NCBI RefSeq assembly: GCF_002754375.1 | Contig: NZ_PEFF01000001.1 | Location: 5,845,501-5,909,500 of the forward strand | Source: Variovorax sp. 54 | Lineage (GTDB): Bacteria > Pseudomonadota > Gammaproteobacteria > Burkholderiales > Burkholderiaceae_C | Length of the DNA: 64,000 bases | Reading direction: 5' to 3' | Shown: piece by piece, positions 17,560 through 25,881 of the stretch | Position numbering within the stretch: the stretch's first letter is position 1 | How the letters are laid out: each line of letters opens with the position of its first letter | Program-made: the position numbers and the translations under genes | Notes under the pieces: model-generated | Told to the model about the DNA's origin: nothing | Databases searched by the model: none | The model's input: only the letters and a program-made list of their open reading frames with translations

Positions 17560-18684
17560 ATGCCCCGCCTCGACGACCCCCTCCACGACGCCGAAGTCGG
17601 CTCCCGCGACAGCACCCTCGACACCACCCGCATCGACGACGTGCGCATCGGCGCCGTGCGCCCCCTCATGACCCCCGCGCTGCTGCAGGAGCGCGTGCCC
17701 GTGCGCGACAACACGCTGGCGCTGGTCGAAGGCAGCCGTGCGGCCATTGCCGACGTGCTGCACGGCCGCGACGACCGGCTGGTGGTGGTGGTCGGCCCGT
17801 GCTCCATCCATGACCACGACCAGGCCATCGAGTACGCACAGCGCCTGAAGACCGTCGCCGATTCGCTGCAGGACGACCTGCTGATCGTGATGCGTGCCTA
17901 CTTCGAGAAGCCGCGCACCACCGTCGGCTGGAAGGGCTACATCAACGACCCGCACCTGGACGGTAGCTTTGCCATCAACGAAGGCCTGGAGCGCGCGCGG
18001 CGCCTGCTGCTGGAGCTGACCACGCTGGGCCTGCCGACCGGCACCGAGTTTCTCGACCTGCTGAGTCCGCAGTTCATTGCCGACCTGATCGCCTGGGGCG
18101 CCATCGGCGCGCGCACCACCGAGAGCCAGAGCCACCGGCAACTGGCGTCGGGCCTGAGCTGCCCGGTCGGCTTCAAGAACGGCACCGACGGCAGCGTGAA
18201 GGTGGCGGCCGACGCCATTCTTGCGGCCCGTGCACCGCATGCCTTCATGGGCATGACCAAGATGGGCATGGCCGCGATCTTCGAGACGCGCGGCAACGAC
18301 GACTGCCACGTGATCCTGCGCGGCGGCAAGGCGCCCAACTATTCGGCAGCCGATGTCGAATCCAGTTGCCAGGCGCTGCTGGCGAACGGCTTGCGCCCGC
18401 AAGTGATGATCGACGTCTCGCACGGCAACAGCAGCAAGCAGCACCAGCGGCAGATCGTGGTCGCCGAAGACGTGGCCGCGCAGATTTCGGGCGGCGAGCG
18501 GCGCATCACGGGCCTCATGATCGAGAGCCACCTCGAGGAAGGCCGGCAGGACTTGAAGCCCGGTGTTCCGCTGAAGCACGGCGTGTCGATCACCGACGCG
18601 TGCATCGGCTTTGCGCAGACGGTGCCGGTGCTTGAAGGGCTGGCGTCGGCGGTGAAGGCGCGGCGCCGGTTGGCAAAAGCCTGA
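17560..18684 (+). CDS. aroG: 3-deoxy-7-phosphoheptulonate (DAHP) synthase, class I
   Basis: Catalyses the first step of aromatic biosynthesis: phosphoenolpyruvate plus erythrose 4-phosphate gives DAHP. It is 374 residues, a little longer than E. coli AroF/G/H (about 350). Family motifs are VVGPCSIHDHDQAIEYA, MRAYFEKPRTTVGWKG, GTEFLDLLSPQ, GARTTESQSHR, GFKNGTDGS, VILRGG and DVSHGNSSKQH. The start at 17560 has no clear ribosome site; an in-frame GTG at 17461 would add 33 residues unlike the family. It stands alone. Which feedback type (Phe, Tyr or Trp) it is cannot be told here. Confidence 0.93.
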   Translation: MPRLDDPLHDAEVGSRDSTLDTTRIDDVRIGAVRPLMTPALLQERVPVRDNTLALVEGSRAAIADVLHGRDDRLVVVVGPCSIHDHDQAIEYAQRLKTVADSLQDDLLIVMRAYFEKPRTTVGWKGYINDPHLDGSFAINEGLERARRLLLELTTLGLPTGTEFLDLLSPQFIADLIAWGAIGARTTESQSHRQLASGLSCPVGFKNGTDGSVKVAADAILAARAPHAFMGMTKMGMAAIFETRGNDDCHVILRGGKAPNYSAADVESSCQALLANGLRPQVMIDVSHGNSSKQHQRQIVVAEDVAAQISGGERRITGLMIESHLEEGRQDLKPGVPLKHGVSITDACIGFAQTVPVLEGLASAVKARRRLAKA

Positions 18685-18701
18685 GGTCGGTCAGGGGCAG
18701 G

Positions 18702-18719
18702 GCGGCTGGACGCAGCCGC
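18702..18719 (+). terminator. Candidate terminator hairpin after DAHP synthase
   Basis: GCGGCTG-gacg-CAGCCGC, a perfect 7-bp GC stem with a 4-base loop, 18 bases after the stop. No T run follows (the sequence continues TCGCCCCGAAAAAG), so it would be a weak or Rho-assisted terminator. Confidence 0.4.
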
Positions 18720-19088
18720 TCGCCCCGAAAAAGTCACCCCGTGCCATCGCGCCGCAGGGGGGCGGCCGCCGCGGCGCTGCGGCGCACGCTGAAGCCGCGG
18801 GCGCACAGCCACATCCAGACGCCGGGGCGCTTCGCCCCCATCGGCCACGGCATCACCGGTGGCCCGACACCACACACCCTAAATGTCGGCCGCGACGTGC
18901 TCTCGGCCACGGACATCGACCGCGCCACGGCACCCATCCCGTATCTGCATGGGCCGTTCGAACCGTTGTTGAAATGTAAACACTGCAAACAGTTTCCTGA
19001 TTGTTACGAGAACTACATCACGAAACACATGCCCGAACTCAGTGAATTTGAGGACAAACAGGCCGTTCGTGGGGCATCCTTGCGCCAC

Positions 19089-19122
19089 TTTGTAATCAAA
19101 AGGTATCAAAAATGATTACAAA
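19089..19122. promoter_or_regulatory. 10-bp perfect inverted repeat before the fimbrial operon
   Basis: TTTGTAATCA and TGATTACAAA flank a 14-base AT-rich spacer, ending 43 bases before the major-subunit start. It could be an operator or a leader-RNA hairpin. A weak promoter match (TTGCGC, 17 bases, GTATCA) overlaps it, which would favour a repressor or silencer site. The proteins involved are unknown. Confidence 0.45.
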
Positions 19123-19165
19123 ATCAGGTTCAGCAGGTCCTATTCATTACATTCGGAGTCTCCTC

Positions 19166-19690
19166 ATGTTCAAGCACGCAGTCGCCGCGGCGGTTACCGC
19201 CACCCTCGCCCTCGCATCCGGTTCCGTCCTGGCTGACACCGTCGGCGCCACCTTTCAGGTCAAGATGACCATCGTCAAGAGCTGCTCGGTGACGGCCGGC
19301 AGCACCTCCGACATCAGCCTGGGCACGTCCGTGCTGCCCACGGCCACCAACCAGACGGGGAACAACACCATCTCGGTCACCTGCTCCAAGACCACGCCCT
19401 ACACCGTCGGCCTGCTGCCTTCGAGCACCAACGGCGGAACGACCGACGGCACGGGTGCCATGTCGTCCGTCGCCAACGCGGCCACCAACACCGACAAGGT
19501 GCCCTACGCGCTGTACTCCAACGCGGGCAACAGCACCGTGTGGGGCAACACCACCGGCACCGGTGCCAATGTCGTCGGCGGCTCGGGCACGGGTGCAGCG
19601 ATCACGCACACGGTCTATGCGAAGAACACCAACGCCAACTTCACGCCGGACAGCTACGCCGACACCGTCACGGTGACGGTCACGTACTGA
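19166..19690 (+). CDS. Csu-like fimbrial major subunit (spore coat U domain)
   Basis: 174 residues. A signal peptide (about 1-25, ending SGSVLA) precedes one spore-coat-U (SCPU) domain. The domain has the early Cys in VKSCSVTAG, then VTCSKTTPYTVGL and the C-terminal donor-like strand YADTVTVTVTY typical of chaperone-usher subunits. ATG 19166 is chosen for the signal peptide and the GGAG eight bases upstream. It is the first of four genes in the order subunit, chaperone, usher, tip protein, as in the archaic Csu-type pili of Acinetobacter, though Csu operons usually carry two or three more subunits. Confidence 0.85.
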   Translation: MFKHAVAAAVTATLALASGSVLADTVGATFQVKMTIVKSCSVTAGSTSDISLGTSVLPTATNQTGNNTISVTCSKTTPYTVGLLPSSTNGGTTDGTGAMSSVANAATNTDKVPYALYSNAGNSTVWGNTTGTGANVVGGSGTGAAITHTVYAKNTNANFTPDSYADTVTVTVTY

Positions 19691-19723
19691 GCCAGCGCTG
19701 AATCACCGAGCCAGAACTGAATC

Positions 19724-20473
19724 GTGAGACGTGCACTTGCCATCGGGGGACTGTGGGGCGCCTGCCTGCTTGGCGGCGGCGCGGTCCAGGCGGCCGGCCT
19801 GCAGGTCTCGCCTGTCACCCTGACGCTGGCGCCGACCCGGCAAGGCGATGGGCTCTGGCTGAGCAACACGGGAACGGCGCCGCTGGACGCGCAGATCCGT
19901 GTCTTCCGATGGACGCAGGTGGGCGGACAGGACCGCATGGAGCCGGCGGACGGCCTGGTCGTCAGCCCGCCCATGCTGCAACTGCCCGTCGACGGACGGC
20001 AACTGGTGCGGGTGATCCGCAACGGTCCGCCGCCCGCGGGCCCGGCGGAAGAGGCCTACCGCGTGCTGGTGGATGAGTTGCCCGTGCCCCAGGCGGCGGG
20101 CGCGGCAACGGATGGCAAGAAGAGCAACCTGAATTTCGTGATGCGGCACTCGCTGCCCATCTTCGTTTCCCCGGCGGGCGCAGAGCCGGCCCCCGCGCAG
20201 TTGCGCTGGAGCCTGCGCAGCGAGGACGGCAAGGCCGTGCTGGAAGTCGGCAACAGCGGCGGGGTGCATGCCCAGCTGGCTGACCTTGTGTTCACCGGCG
20301 CGGACGGCCGCGCCGTCACCGCCTACACCGGCTTGCTGGGCTATGTGCTGCCCGGCGCCACCATGCGCTGGCCGCTGAAGACGCTGCCCGCCGCCGTGGC
20401 CGGCCCGGGTCGCTGGCAGGTCATGCTCGATGGCAGAACCACGGCCCCGGATCTCGCGCCGCTGGCGCGCTGA
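19724..20473 (+). CDS. Fimbrial periplasmic chaperone (PapD-like, Csu type)
   Basis: 249 residues. A signal peptide (about 1-24, ending GAVQAAG) is followed by two immunoglobulin-like domains. VSPVTLTLAP and LWLSNTG mark the N-domain G/A strand region. RIFRWTQVGGQDRM and PPMLQLPVDGRQLVRVIR carry the conserved donor-strand hydrophobics and the basic residue that holds subunit C-termini. It uses a GTG start at 19724. Its end overlaps the usher gene by up to 44 bases. It should hold subunits folded in the periplasm and pass them to the usher. Confidence 0.87.
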   Translation: MRRALAIGGLWGACLLGGGAVQAAGLQVSPVTLTLAPTRQGDGLWLSNTGTAPLDAQIRVFRWTQVGGQDRMEPADGLVVSPPMLQLPVDGRQLVRVIRNGPPPAGPAEEAYRVLVDELPVPQAAGAATDGKKSNLNFVMRHSLPIFVSPAGAEPAPAQLRWSLRSEDGKAVLEVGNSGGVHAQLADLVFTGADGRAVTAYTGLLGYVLPGATMRWPLKTLPAAVAGPGRWQVMLDGRTTAPDLAPLAR

Positions 20474-22844
20474 GCAGGCCGTGCACGTGGCGAGGGCCTT
20501 GCTGGCCCCGTTCGCACTGGCGCCATTTGCGCTGGCCCTGACCGCGCTGCCCGCCTTGGCTGCGCCTGTCGCCCAGGCCGCGCCGGCTGCCATGACGCTG
20601 TACCTGGAGGTCAGTCTCAACGGCATGGCGCGCGGGCTGCACCCGTTTCGCCTGGAGGGCGGGGCCCTGTGGGCCTCCCGCGCGGTGCTGCGCGAACTGA
20701 GTTTCACCTTGCCCGAGAGTGGCAGCGGTGCCGAATGGTTGCCCCTGCGCGACCTGCCCGGGCTCGCGGCCGACTACGACGCCGTGCGCCAGCAACTGAC
20801 CCTGACCGCCCCGCTGGCGATGCTGCGCCTGCCCACCGCCACGGTGGGCGAGAGCGCCGTCACCGCGCAGCCCCTGAGCACATCGACCGGCCTGCTGCTG
20901 AACTACGACCTCTACGGCACCCAGGGCCGGGGCGGCAGCAGCAACCTGAGCGCCTTCGGCGAGCTGCGCGCCTTCCGCGGCGCCAGCGTGCTCAGCACCA
21001 CCTGGCTGATGCAGCGCACGCACGACAGCAGCGGCTGGAAGGACCAGTCCGTGCGCATGGACAGCACCTGGAGCCAGGCCTTCCCCGACAAGATGCTCAC
21101 CCTGCGCGTGGGCGACACGCTCACCGGCGCGCTGCCCTGGTCGCGCGCCACGCGCATCGGCGGCATCCAGCTGTCGCGCGACTTCGGCTTGCAGCCCTAC
21201 CGGCAGACAGCGCCGCTGCCCAGCTTCATCGGCTCGGCCACGATGCCGTCGGACGTGGAGCTGTTCATCGACGGCATCCGTCAGTACAGCGGCCAGGTGC
21301 CGGCGGGGCCCTTCCAGCTCAACACGCTGCCGCGTATCAACAGCACGGGCACGGCGCAGGTGGTGGTGACCGACGCACTGGGCCGCGCCGCCACGCTGAG
21401 CTTTTCGCTCTTCGACAGCAGCCGCCTGCTGGCGCCCGGGCTGAGCGACTGGACGGTCGACCTGGGCGTGGTGCGCCGCAACTACGGCCTGCGCTCTTTC
21501 GATTACGGCAAGCAGCCGGTGCTGACCGGCACCTGGCGCCGGGGCCTCAGCGACAGCTTCACGATGGAGGCGCACGGCGAAGCGACGCGCGGCCTGGCGC
21601 TGGTCGGCGCAGGCGGCGTGTGGCAGCTGGGCGCCGCGGGCACGCTGTCGGCAGCGTTGGCGGGCAGCCGGCACGACGCCGACAACCCCGGAGGCAGCCG
21701 CAGCGGCACGCAGACCAGCCTGGGCTACCTGTGGCGGCAGGAGCGCCTGTCGGTGGGCCTGAACGGCACGCGCACCCAGGGCGACTACCGCGACGTGGCA
21801 ACGGCCTACGGCTCGGCGCCAGCCAAGGGCAGCGCCAGCGCGAGCGTGGGCTTCGACATGGGCGGCCTGGGCAACGTCAGCGTCAGCTACCTCTACCTGC
21901 GCCCGATCGGGCAGAGCGCGTCGCGCTACGCCAGCGTGAACTGGTTCCGGTCGATCGGGCGCGCGTCCTCGATCTCGGTGGGCATGAACCAGAACCTGGA
22001 CAAGCGCAACGACCGCGGTGTCTTCATCGGCCTGAGCTGGTCGTGGGACGCGCAGACCAGCGTGAGCGCCGGTGTGCAGCGCAGCGGCGACCAGGGCACG
22101 GTGGGCACCGTCAGCGCGCAGCAGTCCCCCCTCGGCGACGGCGGCTGGGGCTGGCGCGCCACCGCGCGCACCGGCGGCGGTGCGACCGGCGGGCAGGCCG
22201 AAGTCAACTACCTGGGCCCCTACGGCCGCGTGCAGGCCGGGGTGAGCGAGATGGGCGGCAGCAGCGCCAGCCGCTACGCCTACGCGGGTGCCAGCGGTGC
22301 GCTGGTGCTGATGGGCGGCGGGGTGCTGGCCTCGCGGCGCATCGACGACGCCTTTGCGGTGGTCGACACCGACGGCGTGGCCGGCGTGCCCGTGAAGCTC
22401 GAGAATCGCCCGGTGGGGCAGACGAATTCGAGCGGGCTGCTGCTGGTCGTGCCGGTGAATGCCTACCAGAACAACAAGCTGGCGATCGACCCGATGGACC
22501 TGCCCGCCGACGTGCGCATCGAGCGCGCCGAGACCCTCATCACCCCCGCCGGCCGGTCGGGCGCGCGGGCGCATTTCGGCATCACGCCCGTGCGGGCTGC
22601 GAACGTGGCACTGATGGACGCGCAAGGCCAGCCCTTGCCGCTGGGCAGCCGCGTGCAGGTGAACGGGCAGGACGGCGGCGGTGCGGTGGTGGGCTATGAC
22701 GGCTGGGTGTACCTGGACACGCTGGACGTGCGCAACACGCTGGCCGTGCGCGCGCCCGACGGTGCGGTGTGCCGGGCGCAGTTCGACTGGCGGCGCCCCG
22801 AGGGCGGTGGTTTGCAGAAAGAGCGGTTGACATGCGTACGTTGA
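20430..22844 (+). CDS. Outer-membrane usher for Csu-like fimbriae
   Basis: 804 residues, near the usual size of ushers. An N-terminal signal precedes a periplasmic domain (about 50-150: LYLEVSLNG and LRDLPGLAADYD). A long beta-barrel with plug follows, with typical strand motifs such as FSYLYLRPIG-like repeats, AGPFQLNTLPRI, VVVTDALGR and GFDMGGLGNVSVSY. C-terminal domains end with Cys-containing VCRAQFDWRRPEGG. The ATG at 20430 lies inside the chaperone gene; a GTG at 20481, after the chaperone stop, would give a cleaner signal peptide and is an equally good start. The tip-protein gene overlaps its end by 13 bases. Confidence 0.88.
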   Translation: MAEPRPRISRRWRAEQAVHVARALLAPFALAPFALALTALPALAAPVAQAAPAAMTLYLEVSLNGMARGLHPFRLEGGALWASRAVLRELSFTLPESGSGAEWLPLRDLPGLAADYDAVRQQLTLTAPLAMLRLPTATVGESAVTAQPLSTSTGLLLNYDLYGTQGRGGSSNLSAFGELRAFRGASVLSTTWLMQRTHDSSGWKDQSVRMDSTWSQAFPDKMLTLRVGDTLTGALPWSRATRIGGIQLSRDFGLQPYRQTAPLPSFIGSATMPSDVELFIDGIRQYSGQVPAGPFQLNTLPRINSTGTAQVVVTDALGRAATLSFSLFDSSRLLAPGLSDWTVDLGVVRRNYGLRSFDYGKQPVLTGTWRRGLSDSFTMEAHGEATRGLALVGAGGVWQLGAAGTLSAALAGSRHDADNPGGSRSGTQTSLGYLWRQERLSVGLNGTRTQGDYRDVATAYGSAPAKGSASASVGFDMGGLGNVSVSYLYLRPIGQSASRYASVNWFRSIGRASSISVGMNQNLDKRNDRGVFIGLSWSWDAQTSVSAGVQRSGDQGTVGTVSAQQSPLGDGGWGWRATARTGGGATGGQAEVNYLGPYGRVQAGVSEMGGSSASRYAYAGASGALVLMGGGVLASRRIDDAFAVVDTDGVAGVPVKLENRPVGQTNSSGLLLVVPVNAYQNNKLAIDPMDLPADVRIERAETLITPAGRSGARAHFGITPVRAANVALMDAQGQPLPLGSRVQVNGQDGGGAVVGYDGWVYLDTLDVRNTLAVRAPDGAVCRAQFDWRRPEGGGLQKERLTCVR

Positions 22845-23803
22845 GATTTGTGCTGGTGCTGGTGTCCTCGTGGCTGCTGTCCATGGGCGCGGCGCATGCC
22901 GACCCGAGCTGCTGGGTCGCCACCCAGCCGAGCTTCGCCTTCGGCACCGTCACGGCATCGGCGGCGGCGGACACCACCGGCACGGTCGGCTTCGCGTGCC
23001 AGAACGACACCGGCCAGACCATGTACATGAACTACTGCGTGTACGTCTCCCAGGGCAACGAGATCGCCGGCTATGCCCCGCGCTACATGACCAACTGGAA
23101 CGGCTCGCAGATGGCCTACAACATCTACGCCGACGCGGCCCGCAGCGGCATCGTCGGCCCGCCGCCGGGCGGCGGCACCTACAGCAGCGCGGCGGGTTCG
23201 TTCGTGCTGCCCGCCGGCGGCGGCAACGTCGCGTTGAACATCTCGCTGTATGGCCGCGTGCCGTCCGGGCAGTCGCTGCCGGCGGGCAGCTACCAGGCCA
23301 ACATCTACAACTCCCAGGTCGTCTGGGGCATGAAGAGCGGCAATGCCCCCGGCAGCTGCACCGCGAGTTCGGCCAAGTACACCGGGGTGACGAATTTCTA
23401 CACGCAGGTCACGGCCACCTATTCCAGCGCGTGCGCCGTCAGCGTGACCGCCACCGACCTGGACTTCGGCAGCGCCAGCTCGCTGGCGTCCGCGGTCAAC
23501 GGCGCGGCGGCCATCACGATGGCCTGCCCGCCCAGCACCGCCTGGAAGGTGGGGCTGAGCAATGGCGCGAACGCTACGGGGACACAGCGGCGCATGGCGG
23601 GCGGTGCGGGCGACTACATCCAGTACGAGCTGTACCGCGATGCCGCGCGCTCGCTGCGCTGGGGCAATGCCGCCGGCACCGACACGGTCGACGGCAGCGG
23701 CAACCCCGGCAGCGCCATCCCGGTCTATGGGCGGGTGCCGGCCCAGACCAATGTGACGCCGGGCAGCTACAGCGACACGATCACCGTCACGGTGACCTAC
23801 TAG
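22832..23803 (+). CDS. Csu-like tip adhesin with two spore coat U domains
   Basis: 323 residues. A signal peptide (about 1-24, ending GAAHAD) is followed by two SCPU domains at about 25-195 and 200-323. The first has Cys in SCWVATQPSFAFG and QNDTGQTMYMNYC; the second has SACAVSVTATDLDFG and a C-terminal strand YSDTITVTVTY nearly the same as that of the major subunit. Two domains in one chain, with the first lacking an own donor strand, fits a CsuE-type pilus-tip protein. It starts within the usher's last codons, so the four genes form one operon. Confidence 0.83.
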   Translation: MRTLRFVLVLVSSWLLSMGAAHADPSCWVATQPSFAFGTVTASAAADTTGTVGFACQNDTGQTMYMNYCVYVSQGNEIAGYAPRYMTNWNGSQMAYNIYADAARSGIVGPPPGGGTYSSAAGSFVLPAGGGNVALNISLYGRVPSGQSLPAGSYQANIYNSQVVWGMKSGNAPGSCTASSAKYTGVTNFYTQVTATYSSACAVSVTATDLDFGSASSLASAVNGAAAITMACPPSTAWKVGLSNGANATGTQRRMAGGAGDYIQYELYRDAARSLRWGNAAGTDTVDGSGNPGSAIPVYGRVPAQTNVTPGSYSDTITVTVTY

Positions 23804-23809
23804 CGCCTG

Positions 23810-24247
23810 TCAGGCCTCGTTGCGAAGCGGCGCGTGGCGCTTTTCCGCATAGGCCTTCAATGACTGCATGGTCCGGGGAAGCCCCGTGCGAAGTTGCTTG
23901 GCAACGCCGGGCCCGAACAGGAAGGCGAGGCCACCGGTGAACCACACGCGGTGCAGTACTTCCGAGCCGCCGTCGACCGGCGACACCGTGTGCTCGAAGT
24001 GCATGCGGAACAGGGGAATGTGGCCTTCCACGGTGAACGAGCGGCCTTCGGTGCGCTCCGTGACAGCCATCGGCACGCCCATGCCCTTGCTGGGAACGAT
24101 CCGGCCCTTGGTTCCCACGGCGAAGGGGCCGTTGAGTCGTGCTTGCTTGGTGTCCGGGTCCCACAGATGCCATCGGTCGACCTCGCTCCAGATGTGGTCG
24201 ATGACCGTGGGTGGGACTGCGATGTGGATGCGTTCTTCGATGTGCAT
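23810..24247 (-). CDS. SRPBCC-fold protein
   Basis: 145 residues with the START/Bet v 1-like layout: an N-terminal strand IEERIHIAVPPTVIDHIWSE, LWDPDTKQARLNGPFAVGT in the middle, and a long C-terminal helix MQSLKAYAEKRH. These hydrophobic-pocket proteins bind or cyclise lipophilic small molecules; the ligand here is unknown. The start at 24247 is the first ATG of the conserved region. It converges on the fimbrial tip gene with a 6-base gap. Confidence 0.75.
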   Translation of the reverse strand: MHIEERIHIAVPPTVIDHIWSEVDRWHLWDPDTKQARLNGPFAVGTKGRIVPSKGMGVPMAVTERTEGRSFTVEGHIPLFRMHFEHTVSPVDGGSEVLHRVWFTGGLAFLFGPGVAKQLRTGLPRTMQSLKAYAEKRHAPLRNEA

Positions 24248-24354
24248 GAGGAAGGAGGGCCCAGAGTTGGCGCGGAGCCTAATGCAGTGCATCCGCAGAA
24301 CCCCCGAAACCGCCTGGGCGATGAGGGACATTCCGGCCCCGCTCACCCAGCGCA

Positions 24355-25146
24355 TCACACCGGCGCGTAAGCCCCCGTGCCACCCGGCCAGGCCGTCAGC
24401 ACCTCGTACCCGTCGGCCGTCACCGCCACCATGTGCTCCCACTGCGCGGACAGCGAGCGGTCCTTCGTCACGACGGTCCACCCGTCTGCGAGCTGCTTCG
24501 TTTCGGCGTGGCCTGCATTGAGCATCGGCTCGATCGTGAAGACCATCCCCGGCTCCAGCACGAGGCCCGCCCCGCGCCGCCCGAAGTGCAGCACCTGTGG
24601 TTCATCGTGGTAGATGCGGCCGATGCCGTGTCCGCAGTACTCGCGCACCACGCTGAAATGCTCGCGCTGGGCGACCGACTGGATGGCGTGGCCCACATCG
24701 CCCAGCGTGGCGCCGGGCTTCACCTGCCGGATGCCGGCGCACAGGGCTTCGTAGGTCGTCTCCACCAGCCGACGGGCCAGCACGCTGGGCTCGCCGACGA
24801 AGAACATGCGGCTGGTGTCGCCGAACCAGCCGTCCTTGTTGACGGCGACGTCGATGTTGACGATGTCGCCCTTCTTCAGGATCTTGTCGGGCGAGGGGAT
24901 GCCGTGGCACACCACCTGGTTGACCGAGGTGAGGATGGTCTTCGGATAGCCCAGGTAGCCCACGTTGGCCGGGATGTTGCCTTGCACCTTCACGATGTGG
25001 TCGTGGCAGAGGCGGTCGAGCGCTTCGGTGCTTACGCCCGGCATGACGTGGGGCTCGATCATCGCCAGGACCTCCGCGGCCAGCTGGGCGGCCCGCCGCG
25101 CCATCACCAGTTCTTCGGCCGACCGGAGGGGAACGTCGTGTGCCAT
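24355..25146 (-). CDS. map: Type I methionine aminopeptidase
   Basis: Removes the initiator methionine from new proteins. It is 263 residues. The five metal ligands are visible: D in NIDVAVNKDGWFGD (two Asp), H in GHGIGRIYHDEP, E in FTIEPMLN and E in SAQWEHMVAVT. CHGIP near residue 80 provides the substrate-side histidine. It lacks a zinc-finger N-terminus. It follows the ParD-like gene by two bases, a pairing I know from other proteobacteria. It is probably a second map copy, since the housekeeping one normally sits before rpsB or glnD, which are not here. Confidence 0.93.
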   Translation of the reverse strand: MAHDVPLRSAEELVMARRAAQLAAEVLAMIEPHVMPGVSTEALDRLCHDHIVKVQGNIPANVGYLGYPKTILTSVNQVVCHGIPSPDKILKKGDIVNIDVAVNKDGWFGDTSRMFFVGEPSVLARRLVETTYEALCAGIRQVKPGATLGDVGHAIQSVAQREHFSVVREYCGHGIGRIYHDEPQVLHFGRRGAGLVLEPGMVFTIEPMLNAGHAETKQLADGWTVVTKDRSLSAQWEHMVAVTADGYEVLTAWPGGTGAYAPV

Positions 25147-25148
25147 CG

Positions 25149-25394
25149 TCAGTGCTGCTTGCCGTTCGCGGGAGCGCGAGGTTTGCCGGGCGGGGCGGCA
25201 ATGTCCAGGCCGCCCGAAAGCTCGGCCTGGATCAGCAGCTGGCAGACCTCCCGGTAGTCGAGGTCGGGGTGCATCTCGGTCAGCATGCCGACCCGCATCC
25301 AGTGCTCTGCCTGCGCATTGATCGACCGGCTGAGGGCGTTGCCCGCCACGCGCAGGTTCTCGTGCATCAGGTCCGAAATTTTGACAATGCCCAT
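25149..25394 (-). CDS. ParD-like family protein
   Basis: 81 residues. The N-terminus VKISDLMHENLRVAG fits a ribbon-helix-helix strand and helix, SRSINAQAEHWMRVGML a second helix, and YREVCQLLIQAELSGG a conserved tail, as in the ParD_like family. Such proteins resemble antitoxins but are found with a methionine aminopeptidase instead of a ParE toxin. The gene lies two bases before map on the same strand. A 9-bp inverted repeat 13 bases upstream of its start is a natural autorepression site for an RHH protein. Confidence 0.8.
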   Translation of the reverse strand: MGIVKISDLMHENLRVAGNALSRSINAQAEHWMRVGMLTEMHPDLDYREVCQLLIQAELSGGLDIAAPPGKPRAPANGKQH

Positions 25395-25406
25395 GGGCGA
25401 CCTCTG

Positions 25407-25439
25407 TATGAAACGTATATGGATTGTATGCGTTTCATA
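25407..25439. promoter_or_regulatory. Candidate operator of the parD-like/map operon
   Basis: TATGAAACG and CGTTTCATA form a perfect 9-bp inverted repeat with a 15-base AT-rich spacer, immediately before the ParD-like gene and after the DUF6194-like gene. Location and symmetry suit binding by the ribbon-helix-helix protein encoded downstream. It could also end the unit arriving from the right. Confidence 0.5.
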
Positions 25440-25460
25440 TGGTCTGGTGTTTAGAGCGGA

Positions 25461-25865
25461 TTACGCGCTCTTGTCCCGTGCGACCAGCAGGTTGCGGGCT
25501 TCCGCCAGCAGCGGCTTCACGGTCTCGAAGGTCGCGGTGCTCGGGTTGATCACGCTGACCCAGTACATCTTTGCGTACACCGGGTGCGGCATCAGCCGGT
25601 CGAGCGCGGTGTAGTCGATGCCCGACGGCTCGGCGTCGCCGAACAGCGCGCGAAAGGTCTCCTTGCCCACGCCGATGTTCAGGCGAAACACGCCGGGGCG
25701 GTTCAGGTTCGAGGCGCTGTCGAACGCGTTGTCCTTCGTGACGATCGTGGCAAAGGGAAATTTGTTGTCCGCGCCGTGAAAGAAAAAGGTGTTGTCGTCG
25801 GCCACTTCGAAATGGCCGCCGCCGAGCGTGTCGATCAGGTGTTGGGTGATGTCGTCTTCGGTCAT
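25461..25865 (-). CDS. DUF6194-like protein
   Basis: 134 residues, cytoplasmic. FFFHGADNKFPFATIVTKD, DSASNLNRPGVFRLNIGVGKETFRAL and a tail with MYWVSVINPS match my memory of the DUF6194 family, small single-domain proteins of unknown function. The start ATG at 25865 begins MTEDDI. The Bug receptor gene ends 16 bases upstream on the same strand, so it could be the last gene of that unit. Confidence 0.65.
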   Translation of the reverse strand: MTEDDITQHLIDTLGGGHFEVADDNTFFFHGADNKFPFATIVTKDNAFDSASNLNRPGVFRLNIGVGKETFRALFGDAEPSGIDYTALDRLMPHPVYAKMYWVSVINPSTATFETVKPLLAEARNLLVARDKSA

Positions 25866-25881
25866 GGAGATCAATTGGAGG

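Larger units (their letters stand above)
18685..19165. other. 481-base intergenic leader of the fimbrial operon
   Basis: No supported gene. The first half (18720-18900) is GC-rich. From about 18960 the composition turns distinctly AT-rich up to the fimbrial subunit. Short open frames exist on both strands (to 19115 on plus; 18879-19109 on minus) but neither has a recognisable domain or ribosome site. The AT-rich part contains a 10-bp inverted repeat (19089-19122) and is the likely promoter/regulatory zone. Confidence 0.6.

Noticed and set aside
18741..19115. A 124-codon plus-strand frame in the leader of the fimbrial operon
   Set aside because: Half GC-rich Arg/Ala, half AT-rich; no domain, no ribosome site, and it ends inside the inverted repeat. 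Probably non-coding.
20421..22625. A 734-residue minus-strand frame opposite the usher
   Set aside because: Composition is a shadow of the usher gene; no domain or ribosome site.
25149..25394. A ParDE toxin-antitoxin pair
   Set aside because: No ParE/RelE-like toxin lies beside it; the partner is methionine aminopeptidase.
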